Source: JAFEDN01 sp963844565
GTDB taxonomy: Bacteria > Pseudomonadota > Gammaproteobacteria > Coxiellales > Coxiellaceae
Length of the DNA: 64,000 nucleotides
Assembly (NCBI GenBank): GCA_963844565.1
Contig: CAWJON010000002.1
Location: 1,364,001-1,428,000 of the forward strand
Direction: 5' to 3'
Numbering within the stretch: the first letter of the stretch is position 1; each line of letters begins with the position of its first letter. Below the pieces are notes generated by a model. That model searched no databases. It worked only from the letters and a program-made list of their open reading frames with translations, and had not been told where the DNA came from. The position numbers and the translations under genes were made by a program. Below are positions 10,601 to 18,316 of the stretch, piece after piece.

Positions 10601-10738
10601 CCCTTGGGAATTGCAATTGTCGGCGGACTGATCGTGAGTCAAATGTTGACGCTGTATACGACTCCGGTTATTTATCTTCTTTTAGATCGCACCAGCCAGT
10701 GGTGGAAAAATGCGAGAAATAGTCATGTTGAAGCCTAA
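7682..10738 (+). CDS. mdtC: RND multidrug efflux permease, MdtC-type
   Basis: Second RND subunit, 1018 aa, paralogous to the preceding gene. The proton-relay pair in TGFVVDDAVVVLEN and the TM10 lysine in VKKNAIMMIDFALD are present, as is the central IMVPKGFFPQQDTG segment. In E. coli MdtBC and Pseudomonas MuxBC, two such subunits assemble as a B2C heterotrimer; the 4-nt overlap here supports coupled translation and fixed stoichiometry. The outer membrane factor gene starts inside its 3' end. Confidence 0.93.
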   Translation: MNITTFFIKRPVAATLLACGIALAGLSAFNLLPVSSLPAIDFPTISVQASLPGASPEIMATSVATPLEREFGRIAGITQMTSSSVLGSTNITIQFDLNRNIDGAARDIQAAIYAAAAYLPPNLPNSPTYRKVNPAEAPILIMALTSTIFTTGQLYGAASNILAQKLSRVNGVGQVVIGGSSLPGVRIELNPTALNKYQISLEDVKTAIAAANVNLPKGQISFNGNNAEIYTNDQLFAAKEYRPLIIAYHNNQPVRLSDVGQVVDSIENIRTAGLADDKPAVLLVIFRQPGANVIKTVNNIQQAMPFLKAVIPTAMNMTVMMDRTTTIKASLRDVELTLIIAVILVILVVYIFLGNWRAAAIPSVAVPLSLLGTFGVMYVLGYSLDNLSLMALTISTGFVVDDAVVVLENVTRHIESGMAPVAAAIQGAKEVSFTVISMSLSLIAVFLPILLMGGLVGRLFHEFAVTLSVAILMSLIISLTVTPVMCAELLRNGAPPIKKHQKNGYEKSLAWALANTTLMFLLTIAAIILSILLFIMVPKGFFPQQDTGRISGSIQADQNISFRAMQQKLDDFARIIQGDQAVKHVVAFTGSTGTTTNSGLVFITLKDLAKRHHLSVDEVINRLRPKLAVVSGATLYLQAAQDLVIGGRLGNAEFQYTLWTDQLKEINNWGPKVMQRISQLHGITDVNSDQFSHGLQSFVTYDRDTASRFGISSEMMDNILYDAFGQNQISIIYTPLTQYHVVMEVAPPFWQRPESLNDIYVPSSTNTPVPLSAIAHFASSTTLLAVNHQNQFPAVTISFNLLPGIALGDVVARVTRAVDEMHLPINIQSTFQGTAQAFQASLSSEPYLIFAALLTVYIVLGILYESLIHPLTILSTLPAAGCGALLALLVTGTDLSVVALIGIILLIGIVKKNAIMMIDFALDEQRNKQLSPKDAIYGAALKRFRPIMMTTLAALFGALPLVLGIGIGSELRRPLGIAIVGGLIVSQMLTLYTTPVIYLLLDRTSQWWKNARNSHVEA

Positions 10739-12233
10739 AGTTCCATTTTTCATTTTGAGTTTATTTATCGCAGGTTGTACGGTGGGCCCTGATTACCATC
10801 GCCCTGATGCTCCCGTTCCTAACAAATATAAAGAGCTGCGTCCTGGATGGAAATGGGCAAGTCCTCAAAATGTGGAAACTGGACCTTGGTGGGAAATTTT
10901 CAAAGACCCGGTGTTAAATGACCTTGAAAAGCAGGTGGCGATTTCTAATCAAAATCTTGCTGCGGCAGAAGCTCAATATCGACAATCATTGGCCGTCGTT
11001 GACCAGGCACGAGCAGCATTTTATCCAGTCGTCGGCAGTGAATTGGAAGCGACACGACAGAAAAGATCAACCACCGGCGGTGGTACTTTCACCACTCCAG
11101 GTACTAACGGCTCAACCATTCCCAGCCCAGTGAGCAATGGATCCAATGCCCCTAGTGGTACAAGTCCGATTTCTGTGGCTACTTATTTTAGCAGTTATTT
11201 ATTGTCGGTTAATGCTTCCTGGGTTCCCGATATCTGGGGAAATGTGCGGCGACAAGTGGAAGCTGATCTTGATGCCGCGGAAGCTTCCGCTGCGCAAGTG
11301 GCTCAAGTCCAATTAACTGCTCAGGCTACTCTAGCTGAAGATTATTTTCAGCTGCGAACACTTGATCGCATGCAGGAACTGTTAGATAGAACAGTCGTGA
11401 GTTACCAAAAAGCTTTGGATTTAACCATTGCCCGTTACAAAGTAGGCGTTGCAGCCCTGGCGGATGTGTCCCAAGCACAAACACAACTCAATACGGCAGA
11501 AGTGCAGGCGACCGACAACGGTATTAACCGCGCCACCTTTGAACATGCTATCGCGGTATTAATTGGTCTGCCGCCTGAAAATTTCTCCATTACTCCATCT
11601 GTGAAAGCACTCGCTCCACCCTCTATCCCCTATCAAATTCCTTCAGTGTTACTCGAACGCCGTCCTGATATCGCGCACGCAGAGCGACAAATGGCGCAAG
11701 CCAATGCCTTAATTGGCGTCGCCATTGCTGCCTTCTACCCAACTGTAACTTTGTCCGCAGCCGGAGGTTTTCAAACCAACCAATTTTCTCAGTGGTTTTC
11801 CTGGCCTTCTTCATTTTGGTCACTGGGTGCAGAATTGGCTGAAACCATATTTGAAGGCGGATTACGTCGCGCACAAGTTGCCGCGGCTCGTGAGAATTAT
11901 GAAAATATGGTAGCGACGTATCGACAAACCGTTCTCAATGCTTTTCAAAATGTAGAAGATAATCTGGTTGCTTTAAATATCTTGCAAAAAGAACTCAAAG
12001 AACAACGTCAAGCAGTGAAAGGCGCTGATTTGTCGCTGCGCCTTCTGGTTGGTCAATACACTTCCGGTACAGTTCCCTACACTAACGTAATTACTAATCA
12101 AACTACTTTATATTCAAATCAAATATCTGAAATTAATATTACTGGGCGACAAATGATTGCCGCCGTTGGTTTAATCACCTCTTTAGGGGGTGGCTGGGAA
12201 GCTTGTAGCGTATGCTTACCCAAATCGCCCTAG
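10725..12233 (+). CDS. Outer membrane efflux lipoprotein, NodT/OprM family
   Basis: TolC-type channel closing the tripartite pump. Starting at ATG 10725 gives a lipoprotein signal with the lipobox FIAGC, acylated Cys18 and then TVGPDYHRP, the family's usual mature N-terminus. An alternative ATG at 10710 adds five residues including a Glu. The two OEP repeats are visible (SYQKALDLTIARYKVGVAALADVSQAQ in part, LLERRPDIAHAERQMAQANA), with an alpha-barrel around them. Between residues 110 and 145 there is a Gly/Ser/Thr/Pro-rich insertion in the first OEP half. It starts within the last codons of mdtC, making this a four-gene operon like muxABC-opmB. Confidence 0.9.
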   Translation: MLKPKVPFFILSLFIAGCTVGPDYHRPDAPVPNKYKELRPGWKWASPQNVETGPWWEIFKDPVLNDLEKQVAISNQNLAAAEAQYRQSLAVVDQARAAFYPVVGSELEATRQKRSTTGGGTFTTPGTNGSTIPSPVSNGSNAPSGTSPISVATYFSSYLLSVNASWVPDIWGNVRRQVEADLDAAEASAAQVAQVQLTAQATLAEDYFQLRTLDRMQELLDRTVVSYQKALDLTIARYKVGVAALADVSQAQTQLNTAEVQATDNGINRATFEHAIAVLIGLPPENFSITPSVKALAPPSIPYQIPSVLLERRPDIAHAERQMAQANALIGVAIAAFYPTVTLSAAGGFQTNQFSQWFSWPSSFWSLGAELAETIFEGGLRRAQVAAARENYENMVATYRQTVLNAFQNVEDNLVALNILQKELKEQRQAVKGADLSLRLLVGQYTSGTVPYTNVITNQTTLYSNQISEINITGRQMIAAVGLITSLGGGWEACSVCLPKSP

Positions 12234-12237
12234 GGGA

Positions 12238-12259
12238 TAAATCGCCCTAGGGCGATTTA
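12238..12259. terminator. Perfect 22-nt palindrome between convergent genes
   Basis: An uninterrupted palindrome (arms TAAATCGCCCT/AGGGCGATTTA) overlaps the last codons of the minus-strand gene. AAATCGCCCTAGGG also occurs just upstream as part of the efflux gene stop. Folded with a 4-nt loop it can act as a bidirectional terminator for the converging transcripts. Confidence 0.5.
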
Positions 12260-14110
12260 CTTTTGAAAACAACTGCTCGAAGCAGAAGAACTTTCGTTAC
12301 TAGCGCTGCTAGAACTCGAAGAAGATGGAGTTGGCATAAGGATATGTCTGTTACTGTAGGTTTGGAGCACAGGATCGGATTTTTTCTTTAAAAACAAATT
12401 AACTTCCGCTTCTAGTTGATTACAATTTTCTTGCAAAGCAAAAATTGAAGTTTCGTCTACTCTAAGAATTGATGGTTGTCTTTTTTGATATTCAACATCG
12501 AGCTCTTGACAAAAATTTTTAAATTCATTGAATTTATCGATTATTTCTTTACCGGCTTGCTTATCGTCTTCAGCAGATAAAGACTGTAATTGTATCTTTA
12601 ATCCATCGATAAACTCATTGCCAGCATTTTTTATTTCTAAACACAAAGGGGATAATTCCAACACGGGCAGCGACATAAAAGTTGCTTGCATTAAGGAAAT
12701 GGTGTGAAGGTCGAAATCACCTAAACGAATTAATTCAATCAGATTAGTTTCTTCTTCCATTTCCATTTCAGCTGTTTCTGCCTTCGTTTCGAGGATTACA
12801 GGCGAAAAATTAAAATTTCTCTTTGCATATTCTTCTTTTTTTAAGTTAACCGCTCTTTTGATAAGGCCATATTGAAACGATGCATATTCATCACATTTTT
12901 TGATTTCAGCTATTTTAATTTTCCAGGTATCTTCAATAAGCTCATCGACACAATAACAAATTAGACTCCAGCTATAAAGTTTTGCCAGTGAAAGATATAT
13001 TTTTTTAGAATACAATAATTCCGGGTCATTTGCGGATAATTTTGAAATTCTTACGATTTCTTGATGTGTTTGCTGGCAAAGTAATTCCATTTGACTTTGC
13101 AGATTTATAAATATTTCTTCAACAACTAAAGGATCAAAATCGAATAATATTATATTCTCTAGATCATAAAGAAATTGATTGAAATCCTCAACATAAGGAT
13201 CGATTTTAAATTCCATTGAATTTGAATCAATGGTTTTTTTAACTTTGAGCTGATTATAATTTTGACCACCCTCTTTGTTCTCACCTAAACTAGATTCTCC
13301 AAAAGGTACTTGAATAATCGCAAAAGGACTAACTGAAAAATGCTCACCAAAAGGAATAACGGTAAATTCATTCTGCAGCAACATCTCAATATATACATTA
13401 GCTTTCATCGCTTCGTATTGCAAAAAAATTAAAAAGCTATGGAAGCGAATATCAATCTTTTTTGTTTTATGGAAGTATTTTTTTCTCATACGATGAGAAT
13501 AATCCAACAATAAACCAATGTTTTTGAGATAATTTCTGAGCTCGTCTAAGCCATCTGTGGTCAAGGATTTATCCTTGTATTCGCATAATTTTTCACGGAT
13601 GTACTTTAAACTCAAATGTGAATAATTCTCCAAAACCGTGTAAACATCAGATACCTGCTGCCAATCCTCTTTTTTTAAAACCAGAGAAAATCGATTCAAT
13701 ATACCTTTAAGCTTTTGTTTGAAAACTTCTGAATGTGGAGAAAAAATATCTTGACTAAAATCACTAAATGATTTCCAGAGCTCCACAAAAGTATCATCTA
13801 TTAACTTTAAAACTGTTTTCGCTATTTGATTATCGCTAAAATCCCTTAGAAGTGTCGATTGAGATTGAACAATATATTGTAGACACAAATCGACAGCACC
13901 CGCAGATTCTGATAAAATTTCTAACAATACCGGCAAATTCTCTAAATTCTCTTTAAGCCTAGCTTCCTTTGTTTCAATCTGCTCAACTATTGGGCGAAGC
14001 TGTTGAACAAATTTCTTTAAAATGATACGAGCTTCTCCTGTTCTATCAGCAATAAAAGTACTTGGCTCTTTTTGCTCAATTCCAGTAAACTGAAGATGTT
14101 CCTTTTGCAT
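12257..14110 (-). CDS. Hypothetical coiled-coil protein with serine-rich C-terminal tail
   Basis: 617 aa from the ATG at 14110, chosen because AAAGGAG sits 7 nt upstream; an 11-codon longer form from 14143 lacks such a site. There is no signal peptide and no convincing membrane segment. The protein is rich in Glu, Lys, Leu and Asn and mostly helical with heptad-like stretches, for example near residues 30-70 and 540-580. The last 25 residues are low-complexity Ser/Ala/Asn followed by Cys-Phe-Gln-Lys. I recognise no family. Large soluble helical proteins with polar tails are typical of Dot/Icm type IV effectors in Legionellales, so an effector role is possible but unproven. It is transcribed divergently from the antiporter gene, 59 bp away. 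Confidence 0.75.
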   Translation of the reverse strand: MQKEHLQFTGIEQKEPSTFIADRTGEARIILKKFVQQLRPIVEQIETKEARLKENLENLPVLLEILSESAGAVDLCLQYIVQSQSTLLRDFSDNQIAKTVLKLIDDTFVELWKSFSDFSQDIFSPHSEVFKQKLKGILNRFSLVLKKEDWQQVSDVYTVLENYSHLSLKYIREKLCEYKDKSLTTDGLDELRNYLKNIGLLLDYSHRMRKKYFHKTKKIDIRFHSFLIFLQYEAMKANVYIEMLLQNEFTVIPFGEHFSVSPFAIIQVPFGESSLGENKEGGQNYNQLKVKKTIDSNSMEFKIDPYVEDFNQFLYDLENIILFDFDPLVVEEIFINLQSQMELLCQQTHQEIVRISKLSANDPELLYSKKIYLSLAKLYSWSLICYCVDELIEDTWKIKIAEIKKCDEYASFQYGLIKRAVNLKKEEYAKRNFNFSPVILETKAETAEMEMEEETNLIELIRLGDFDLHTISLMQATFMSLPVLELSPLCLEIKNAGNEFIDGLKIQLQSLSAEDDKQAGKEIIDKFNEFKNFCQELDVEYQKRQPSILRVDETSIFALQENCNQLEAEVNLFLKKKSDPVLQTYSNRHILMPTPSSSSSSSASNESSSASSSCFQK

Positions 14111-14169
14111 TTCTTGCTCCTTTTTTAATGTAGTGGCTCCCATTATGTATATCGATTATAATTTCTAAA

Positions 14170-15786
14170 ATGGAATCCATAATTCTATATGTCGGCTTAT
14201 TTTGTATCATCGTTATTATCGGTCAATTATTTAATAAATTTCCGATCCCTTTGTCTTTGCTCCTTGTTGTTGCAGGCATGCTTCTTAGTCTTATTCCAAA
14301 TTTAGGATCTATCAGCATCCATCCCAGCATTGTATTAAACATCTTTTTACCGTTGTTGGTCTACCAAATCAGTTCTTTCTCGTCTTGGAAAGATTTTAAA
14401 AGAATGTTTTCAGCGATTGCGCTCCTTTCTGTCGGGCATGTTTTCTTTATAACCATTCTCGTCGCTGTTGTCATCCATTTTTTGATCCCCGCATTAGGGT
14501 GGGCATTGTCATTCGTTATTGGCGCTATCCTTTCACCACCTGATGATGTCGCTATCGTTTCCATTGCTGAAAAAATTAGATTACCGGAACGGGTCATTAC
14601 CATTTTGGAAGGTGAAGGGATGCTCAACGATGCCACGGCGCTGATTCTTTTTCGGTTTTCTTTAGCCGCTATTGTTAGCCATCACTTTTCCCCACTTCCA
14701 GCAGTTTCCCAATTTTTTTTAGTGGTTGTCTGTGAAACTTTGTATGGTGTTTCATTGGGTTTCATACTGGGAGAACTCAGAAAAAGAATTAGCAATCCTT
14801 CATTACATGTCTTGGCCTCGCTTTTGACGCCATTTATTGCTTATTTACCGCCTGAATTATTGGGAGGCAGCGGCATTATAGCCACAGTCGCTACTGGCTT
14901 GATTATCGGCAATGTGTATGCCGCACGCTTTACCCCAGAATTTCGATTAATCAGTCGAGCGATGTGGCCTTCTATCTTCTTTGGTATTCAGAGTATTCTT
15001 TTTCTACTTGTGGGTTTGAAGATGTTTGCTATAGTCAAGAGCGTTTCGATGATTCCGGTTGATTACCTTTTATTATATAGCGGTGCCGTTATTGCGACAA
15101 TTATCATTGGACGTTTTTTTTGGGTGTATTTCCCAAACTTTTATATACCTCGAATACTTTTTCCAGCCTTACGTAGACGTGATCCCCATGTTCCTTGGCA
15201 ATTTCCTTTTGTGGTTTCATGGGCTGGAATGCGAGGCAGCATTTCCTTAGCTGCTGCATTGGCGGTACCTTTTTTACCGACGTATGTCTATGGGGCCAAT
15301 TCCAGAGATTTGTTGATTTTTTTAGTGTTCACGGTAATTTTAGCAACCCTTCTTTTACAGGGCTTTTCTCTCCCTTGGGTCTTAAAGTTAATTGGGATTG
15401 AAAAGTTTTCTCGATGTGAACAATATACTGAGCATGTTGCCGAATTAACGGCCAAAAAAGAAATGGCGAAGGCGGCGTTAAATTGGTTAAAGGAATACAA
15501 AGAAAAATTTAAAAATGATGAAAGAATCCGGGATGAAATAGAATTTCAGATCACACACTATAAAATGGTTAAATCCAAACTTAAGGAGAGAATTGTTTCC
15601 CATGATGGTGATACCAAACATGACGAAGCAGCGGAGATAGCTGAAGATACCTCTTTGCTTCTAGATCTCATCGACATTGAAAAAAACAAATTAATGGATC
15701 TTTGGCACAATGAGAAAATAAATTTAAAGGTCAGAAATAAATTATTGGAGCAATTGGATCATCAAGCCCGAAATCTAAAGGCTTAA
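14170..15786 (+). CDS. CPA1-family Na+/H+ antiporter
   Basis: 538 aa. About 12 membrane helices occupy residues 1-410, and a charged, helical cytoplasmic tail covers about 425-538. The conserved CPA1 motifs are present: GAILSPPDDVAIVSIAEK (the two Asp of the ion site), LEGEGMLNDATALILFR, and SWAGMRGSISLAAALAVP in the late helices. It exchanges cytoplasmic Na+ (or K+) for protons at the inner membrane. No strong ribosome site precedes ATG 14170, but TATAAT lies only 10 nt upstream, so a very short or absent leader is possible. Confidence 0.9.
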   Translation: MESIILYVGLFCIIVIIGQLFNKFPIPLSLLLVVAGMLLSLIPNLGSISIHPSIVLNIFLPLLVYQISSFSSWKDFKRMFSAIALLSVGHVFFITILVAVVIHFLIPALGWALSFVIGAILSPPDDVAIVSIAEKIRLPERVITILEGEGMLNDATALILFRFSLAAIVSHHFSPLPAVSQFFLVVVCETLYGVSLGFILGELRKRISNPSLHVLASLLTPFIAYLPPELLGGSGIIATVATGLIIGNVYAARFTPEFRLISRAMWPSIFFGIQSILFLLVGLKMFAIVKSVSMIPVDYLLLYSGAVIATIIIGRFFWVYFPNFYIPRILFPALRRRDPHVPWQFPFVVSWAGMRGSISLAAALAVPFLPTYVYGANSRDLLIFLVFTVILATLLLQGFSLPWVLKLIGIEKFSRCEQYTEHVAELTAKKEMAKAALNWLKEYKEKFKNDERIRDEIEFQITHYKMVKSKLKERIVSHDGDTKHDEAAEIAEDTSLLLDLIDIEKNKLMDLWHNEKINLKVRNKLLEQLDHQARNLKA

Positions 15787-15787
15787 A

Positions 15788-16036
15788 AACCCACTCCGCT
15801 TTGTTCAGCGGCATCCGCCTACTCGCAGGATTGTCTAAACGGGGCCCGTCAGTGAAGATGTTTTCGTGCTCGCTACGCCATAAATAGCGGGTGCAATACT
15901 TCGTAAGCGTCATTTTGCCTGGTGAACTTTTATCATGCTAAACTTGTTTCCGAATTGGCTTCGTTGCGCGCGAAAACATCTCCACTGACACCCGTTGCAA
16001 GGCTTGTTGGCGGTTGCGCTGAACAAAGCTATGCAG
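15788..16036 (+). repeat. MITE-like palindromic element, copy 1
   Basis: About 249 bp filling most of the 352-bp gap after the antiporter gene; no coding frame is supported. The ends carry CCCACTCCGC...TTCAGCG and CGCTGAACAAAGC. The inner parts of the arms, GTCAGTGAAGATGTTTTCG (from 15848) and CGAAAACATCTCCACTGAC (15971-15989), are an almost perfect inverted repeat. Arms of about 65 nt surround a roughly 90-nt centre. A second copy lies in opposite orientation at 48918-49162. It has no transposase of its own. Confidence 0.75.
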
Positions 16037-16138
16037 GACGTATCAGTTCATCTCAGCATTAAGTAATCTGCTTCGCCAAAGGATCTCGGGATATGTAATC
16101 CGTTGATAATTGGTTTATTTGTTTTGCAAATTCAGAAT

Positions 16139-16711
16139 CTATGTGTTTTTTTGAAGGCTTTGAGCTACTTTTAAATGATGCTCAACCACTGCGCCGGTCA
16201 TTTTTAAAAATCTTAATAAAGCTGGGTTTGAACTGGCATTTGGAATTAACACAGAATTGATTCCCGTCAAGGCTTCTGAATGTCCTTTGACCATCGCGTT
16301 AATATAAGCAACCTCAAATGGTGAATCTTGCAATGCTTCTAGCTTGGACAGCTCCATTTTACCCTTTTTTTGTAACAATGCTGATTTTTCAGAGCCTTCT
16401 GGCGTTATTTTCAGATCCATTGCCATTTTTTTAGTCTCTTGCAGATGGCGCCCATGATCAGCAATCATCATATCTGCGAATTGCCTAACTTCTGGGTTTT
16501 TGGCTTTTTTTAAAGCAAGGCGTGCGGCGTTGATCTCATTTTTATCTATGGTCATCAATATTTCTAAAGTTTGACCCGAAGAGATCGCCTTTTGTTGCAT
16601 TTGTTCCGTTGAAACATTTTTTTCATTTTGCATGGCTTCAGCTGCAAATGAAGGGGACGCGAAAAAAGATGCTGTAATTAATAAAGCCAAAGACAGTTGA
16701 TTAAATTTCAT
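16139..16711 (-). CDS. Periplasmic DUF4142 protein
   Basis: 190 aa with a clear Sec signal peptide (cleavage after SPSFA, near residue 23). A four-helix DUF4142 domain follows: LMTIDKNEINAARLALKKAK, then RQFADMMIADHGRH with the conserved M-DH pattern. DUF4142 resembles ferritin-like bundles; its function is unsettled and usually linked to envelope stress. A strong GGAGG precedes ATG 16711. It stands alone, with the tag gene upstream in the same direction but separated by 76 nt. Confidence 0.85.
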   Translation of the reverse strand: MKFNQLSLALLITASFFASPSFAAEAMQNEKNVSTEQMQQKAISSGQTLEILMTIDKNEINAARLALKKAKNPEVRQFADMMIADHGRHLQETKKMAMDLKITPEGSEKSALLQKKGKMELSKLEALQDSPFEVAYINAMVKGHSEALTGINSVLIPNASSNPALLRFLKMTGAVVEHHLKVAQSLQKNT

Positions 16712-16787
16712 TTATCCTCCGTGAAATTTTAAAAACATTAAGTCAAGACAAAGTTTGTACTTTGGCCTGTGCTAAATTTAGTTTAGT

Positions 16788-17378
16788 CTAAGTTAGTGAG
16801 TTTGTGAAGCGTGAATCATAACGAAAACAGTTGATGGTGTGGTCGTCCACCATTCCCACTGCCTGCATAAATGCATAACAAATGGTGCTCCCCACAAATT
16901 TAAATCCTCGTTTTTTTAAATCTTTTGATAACTTATCTGAGATGGGGCTTGTGCTGGGCACTGATTTTACGGTTTCCCAATGGTTTTTAATCGGTTTTCC
17001 ATCGACAAATTGCCAAATATAATCTGAAAAATTACCGCATTCGGTTTTTATTGCTAAAAAGGCTTTAGCATTTTCAATGATTGCTTTAATTTTAAGACGG
17101 TTACGGATAATGCCGGGATTTTTCATCAGTATATTGAATTTTTTTAGATCGTAACCCGCTATGGCTCCTGCCTCAAAATTGTCAAAAAGTAATCGGTAAT
17201 TTTCTCTTTTCTTTAAAATTGTAAACCAGCTCAGGCCTGCTTGCATTCCCTCTAGCATTAAAAATTCAAACAATAAACGCTCATCGTACAGAGGAACGCC
17301 CCATTCACAATCATGATAGGCAATATAAAGAGGTTCATCGTTAACCCAAGCACAGCGAGTCTTATTGTCTATTTTCAT
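16788..17378 (-). CDS. tag: DNA-3-methyladenine glycosylase I
   Basis: Removes 3-methyladenine from alkylated DNA, the first step of base excision repair. The 196 aa match the family length. Conserved features are RCAWVNDEPLYIAYHDCEWG at residues 7-26 (zinc Cys and His, substrate-pocket Trp and Glu), EGMQAGLSWFTILKKRE, and the C-terminal zinc ligands in the segments GFKFVGSTICYAFMQAVG and DDHTINCFR. No strong ribosome site precedes ATG 17378. Confidence 0.92.
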   Translation of the reverse strand: MKIDNKTRCAWVNDEPLYIAYHDCEWGVPLYDERLLFEFLMLEGMQAGLSWFTILKKRENYRLLFDNFEAGAIAGYDLKKFNILMKNPGIIRNRLKIKAIIENAKAFLAIKTECGNFSDYIWQFVDGKPIKNHWETVKSVPSTSPISDKLSKDLKKRGFKFVGSTICYAFMQAVGMVDDHTINCFRYDSRFTNSLT

Positions 17379-17400
17379 AAATTAGTACCCTAACTTTTAG

Positions 17401-17428
17401 TTGACAAATGCTGAATATATGATAAAAA
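17401..17428 (+). promoter_or_regulatory. Candidate promoter of the 20-residue peptide gene
   Basis: Consensus -35 TTGACA at 17401-17406, a 16-nt spacer, and a weak -10 TAAAAA at 17423-17428. A transcript would begin near 17436, leaving a leader of about 22 nt with the Shine-Dalgarno AAGAGG. Confidence 0.4.
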
Positions 17429-17457
17429 GTTACTTTGAATTTCATAAGAGGTCAACA

Positions 17458-17520
17458 ATGCCAAGAGGAAGAGGACCACACGGTCCTAAAAAATTTAGAA
17501 AACGTAACAAACGATTATAA
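17458..17520 (+). CDS. Very small basic peptide, 20 aa
   Basis: The frame encodes MPRGRGPHGPKKFRKRNKRL and stops at TAA. Of 20 residues, 10 are Lys or Arg and none is acidic. AAGAGG lies 6 nt before the ATG, a consensus -35 box lies upstream, and a perfect stem-loop (17532-17552) follows the stop within 12 nt, so this looks like a complete one-gene unit. Such composition suggests nucleic-acid binding; Coxiella ScvA is a precedent for a tiny basic DNA-binding protein in this order, although no sequence homology to it is claimed. It could alternatively be a leader peptide or spurious. Confidence 0.5.
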   Translation: MPRGRGPHGPKKFRKRNKRL

Positions 17521-17531
17521 GTTCTTGGTAA

Positions 17532-17552
17532 AATAGCTCAAATTGAGCTATT
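17532..17552 (+). terminator. Stem-loop after the small basic peptide gene
   Basis: Perfect 10-bp inverted repeat AATAGCTCAA/TTGAGCTATT around one central base, 11 nt after the stop codon. The following tract (ACAGTTCTTTCTC) is only moderately T-rich. Confidence 0.5.
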
Positions 17553-17666
17553 ACAGTTCTTTCTCGTGAAAATTACGACTCGTACGCTCGGGCTAATTCA
17601 TAACGACCTGTGTTTTTTAGCCATATTGGCAATTGCCAGGCTTTGCCAAAACCATTAGTATAAAGC

Positions 17667-18266
17667 ATGTTTATGAAAATAATTTCCATTTGCTTGTTGT
17701 TAGCTTTATCCAGCACCGCTTTTGCCGCTGCAAAAGAGGTTACCGTCACTGCGGATACAGTGAATGTCAATGCCAATACCATAAATATTTTGTCCTCAAA
17801 TGAAAACTCCAATTTATATTCCCAATATGTACATCCTTGGTGGATCAACGTGGGTGGCGGATTGACCACTGGTTTTAGTTCTAAAGATTCCACTAATCCT
17901 GGATTTGCCATTAGTGTGAACGTTCAGCCAACTCAGCATCAAATGTTGACCCTGCGTTCTGTTGGAGCCGATTTTATTGGGGGTGATTTTTATGATGCCG
18001 GCTTGCTTTACGGTTTGATTTCTCGTAATCGCAACGGCTATGTTTCAGGTGCTGCGGGCATTAGTGCCGTTTTTTTTGACAGTTCTTTTCGCAAAGACCA
18101 AGATATCAGTCCCACTACTGTGGGTATACCATTAGAGATTCAAGCGTTTTGGACACCGGTACCAAATTTTGGATTAGGTATCATTAATTACGCTAATATC
18201 AATAGTCAGCGATCCTTTTATGGGGCAGTAATTGCCATACAATTAGCCAATTTAATCCCTTTCTAA
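17667..18266 (+). CDS. Exported hypothetical protein, probably a small outer membrane barrel
   Basis: 199 aa with a signal peptide cleaved after STAFA (near residue 20). A short Thr/Val/Asn-rich segment follows (residues 23-48), and then alternating hydrophobic and polar strands rich in Gly and aromatics (WWINVGGGLTTGFSS, GFAISVNVQP, GAAGISAVFF), ending ANLIPF with a terminal Phe. This pattern fits an outer membrane beta-barrel, but no named family is recognised. ATG 17667 or ATG 17673 could be the start; neither has a clear ribosome site. Confidence 0.65.
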   Translation: MFMKIISICLLLALSSTAFAAAKEVTVTADTVNVNANTINILSSNENSNLYSQYVHPWWINVGGGLTTGFSSKDSTNPGFAISVNVQPTQHQMLTLRSVGADFIGGDFYDAGLLYGLISRNRNGYVSGAAGISAVFFDSSFRKDQDISPTTVGIPLEIQAFWTPVPNFGLGIINYANINSQRSFYGAVIAIQLANLIPF

Positions 18267-18316
18267 AAGTTAAGTGCTATAATTAGTCACAGAAAACATA
18301 GAGAAAGGGAGATCTC

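Noticed and set aside
12257..12268. Cys-Phe-Gln-Lys at the C-terminus of the 617-aa protein as a CaaX box
   Set aside because: Cys is at -4, but Gln at the second aliphatic place and Lys at the last place do not suit known prenyltransferases; only CLVM of the TPR protein fits.
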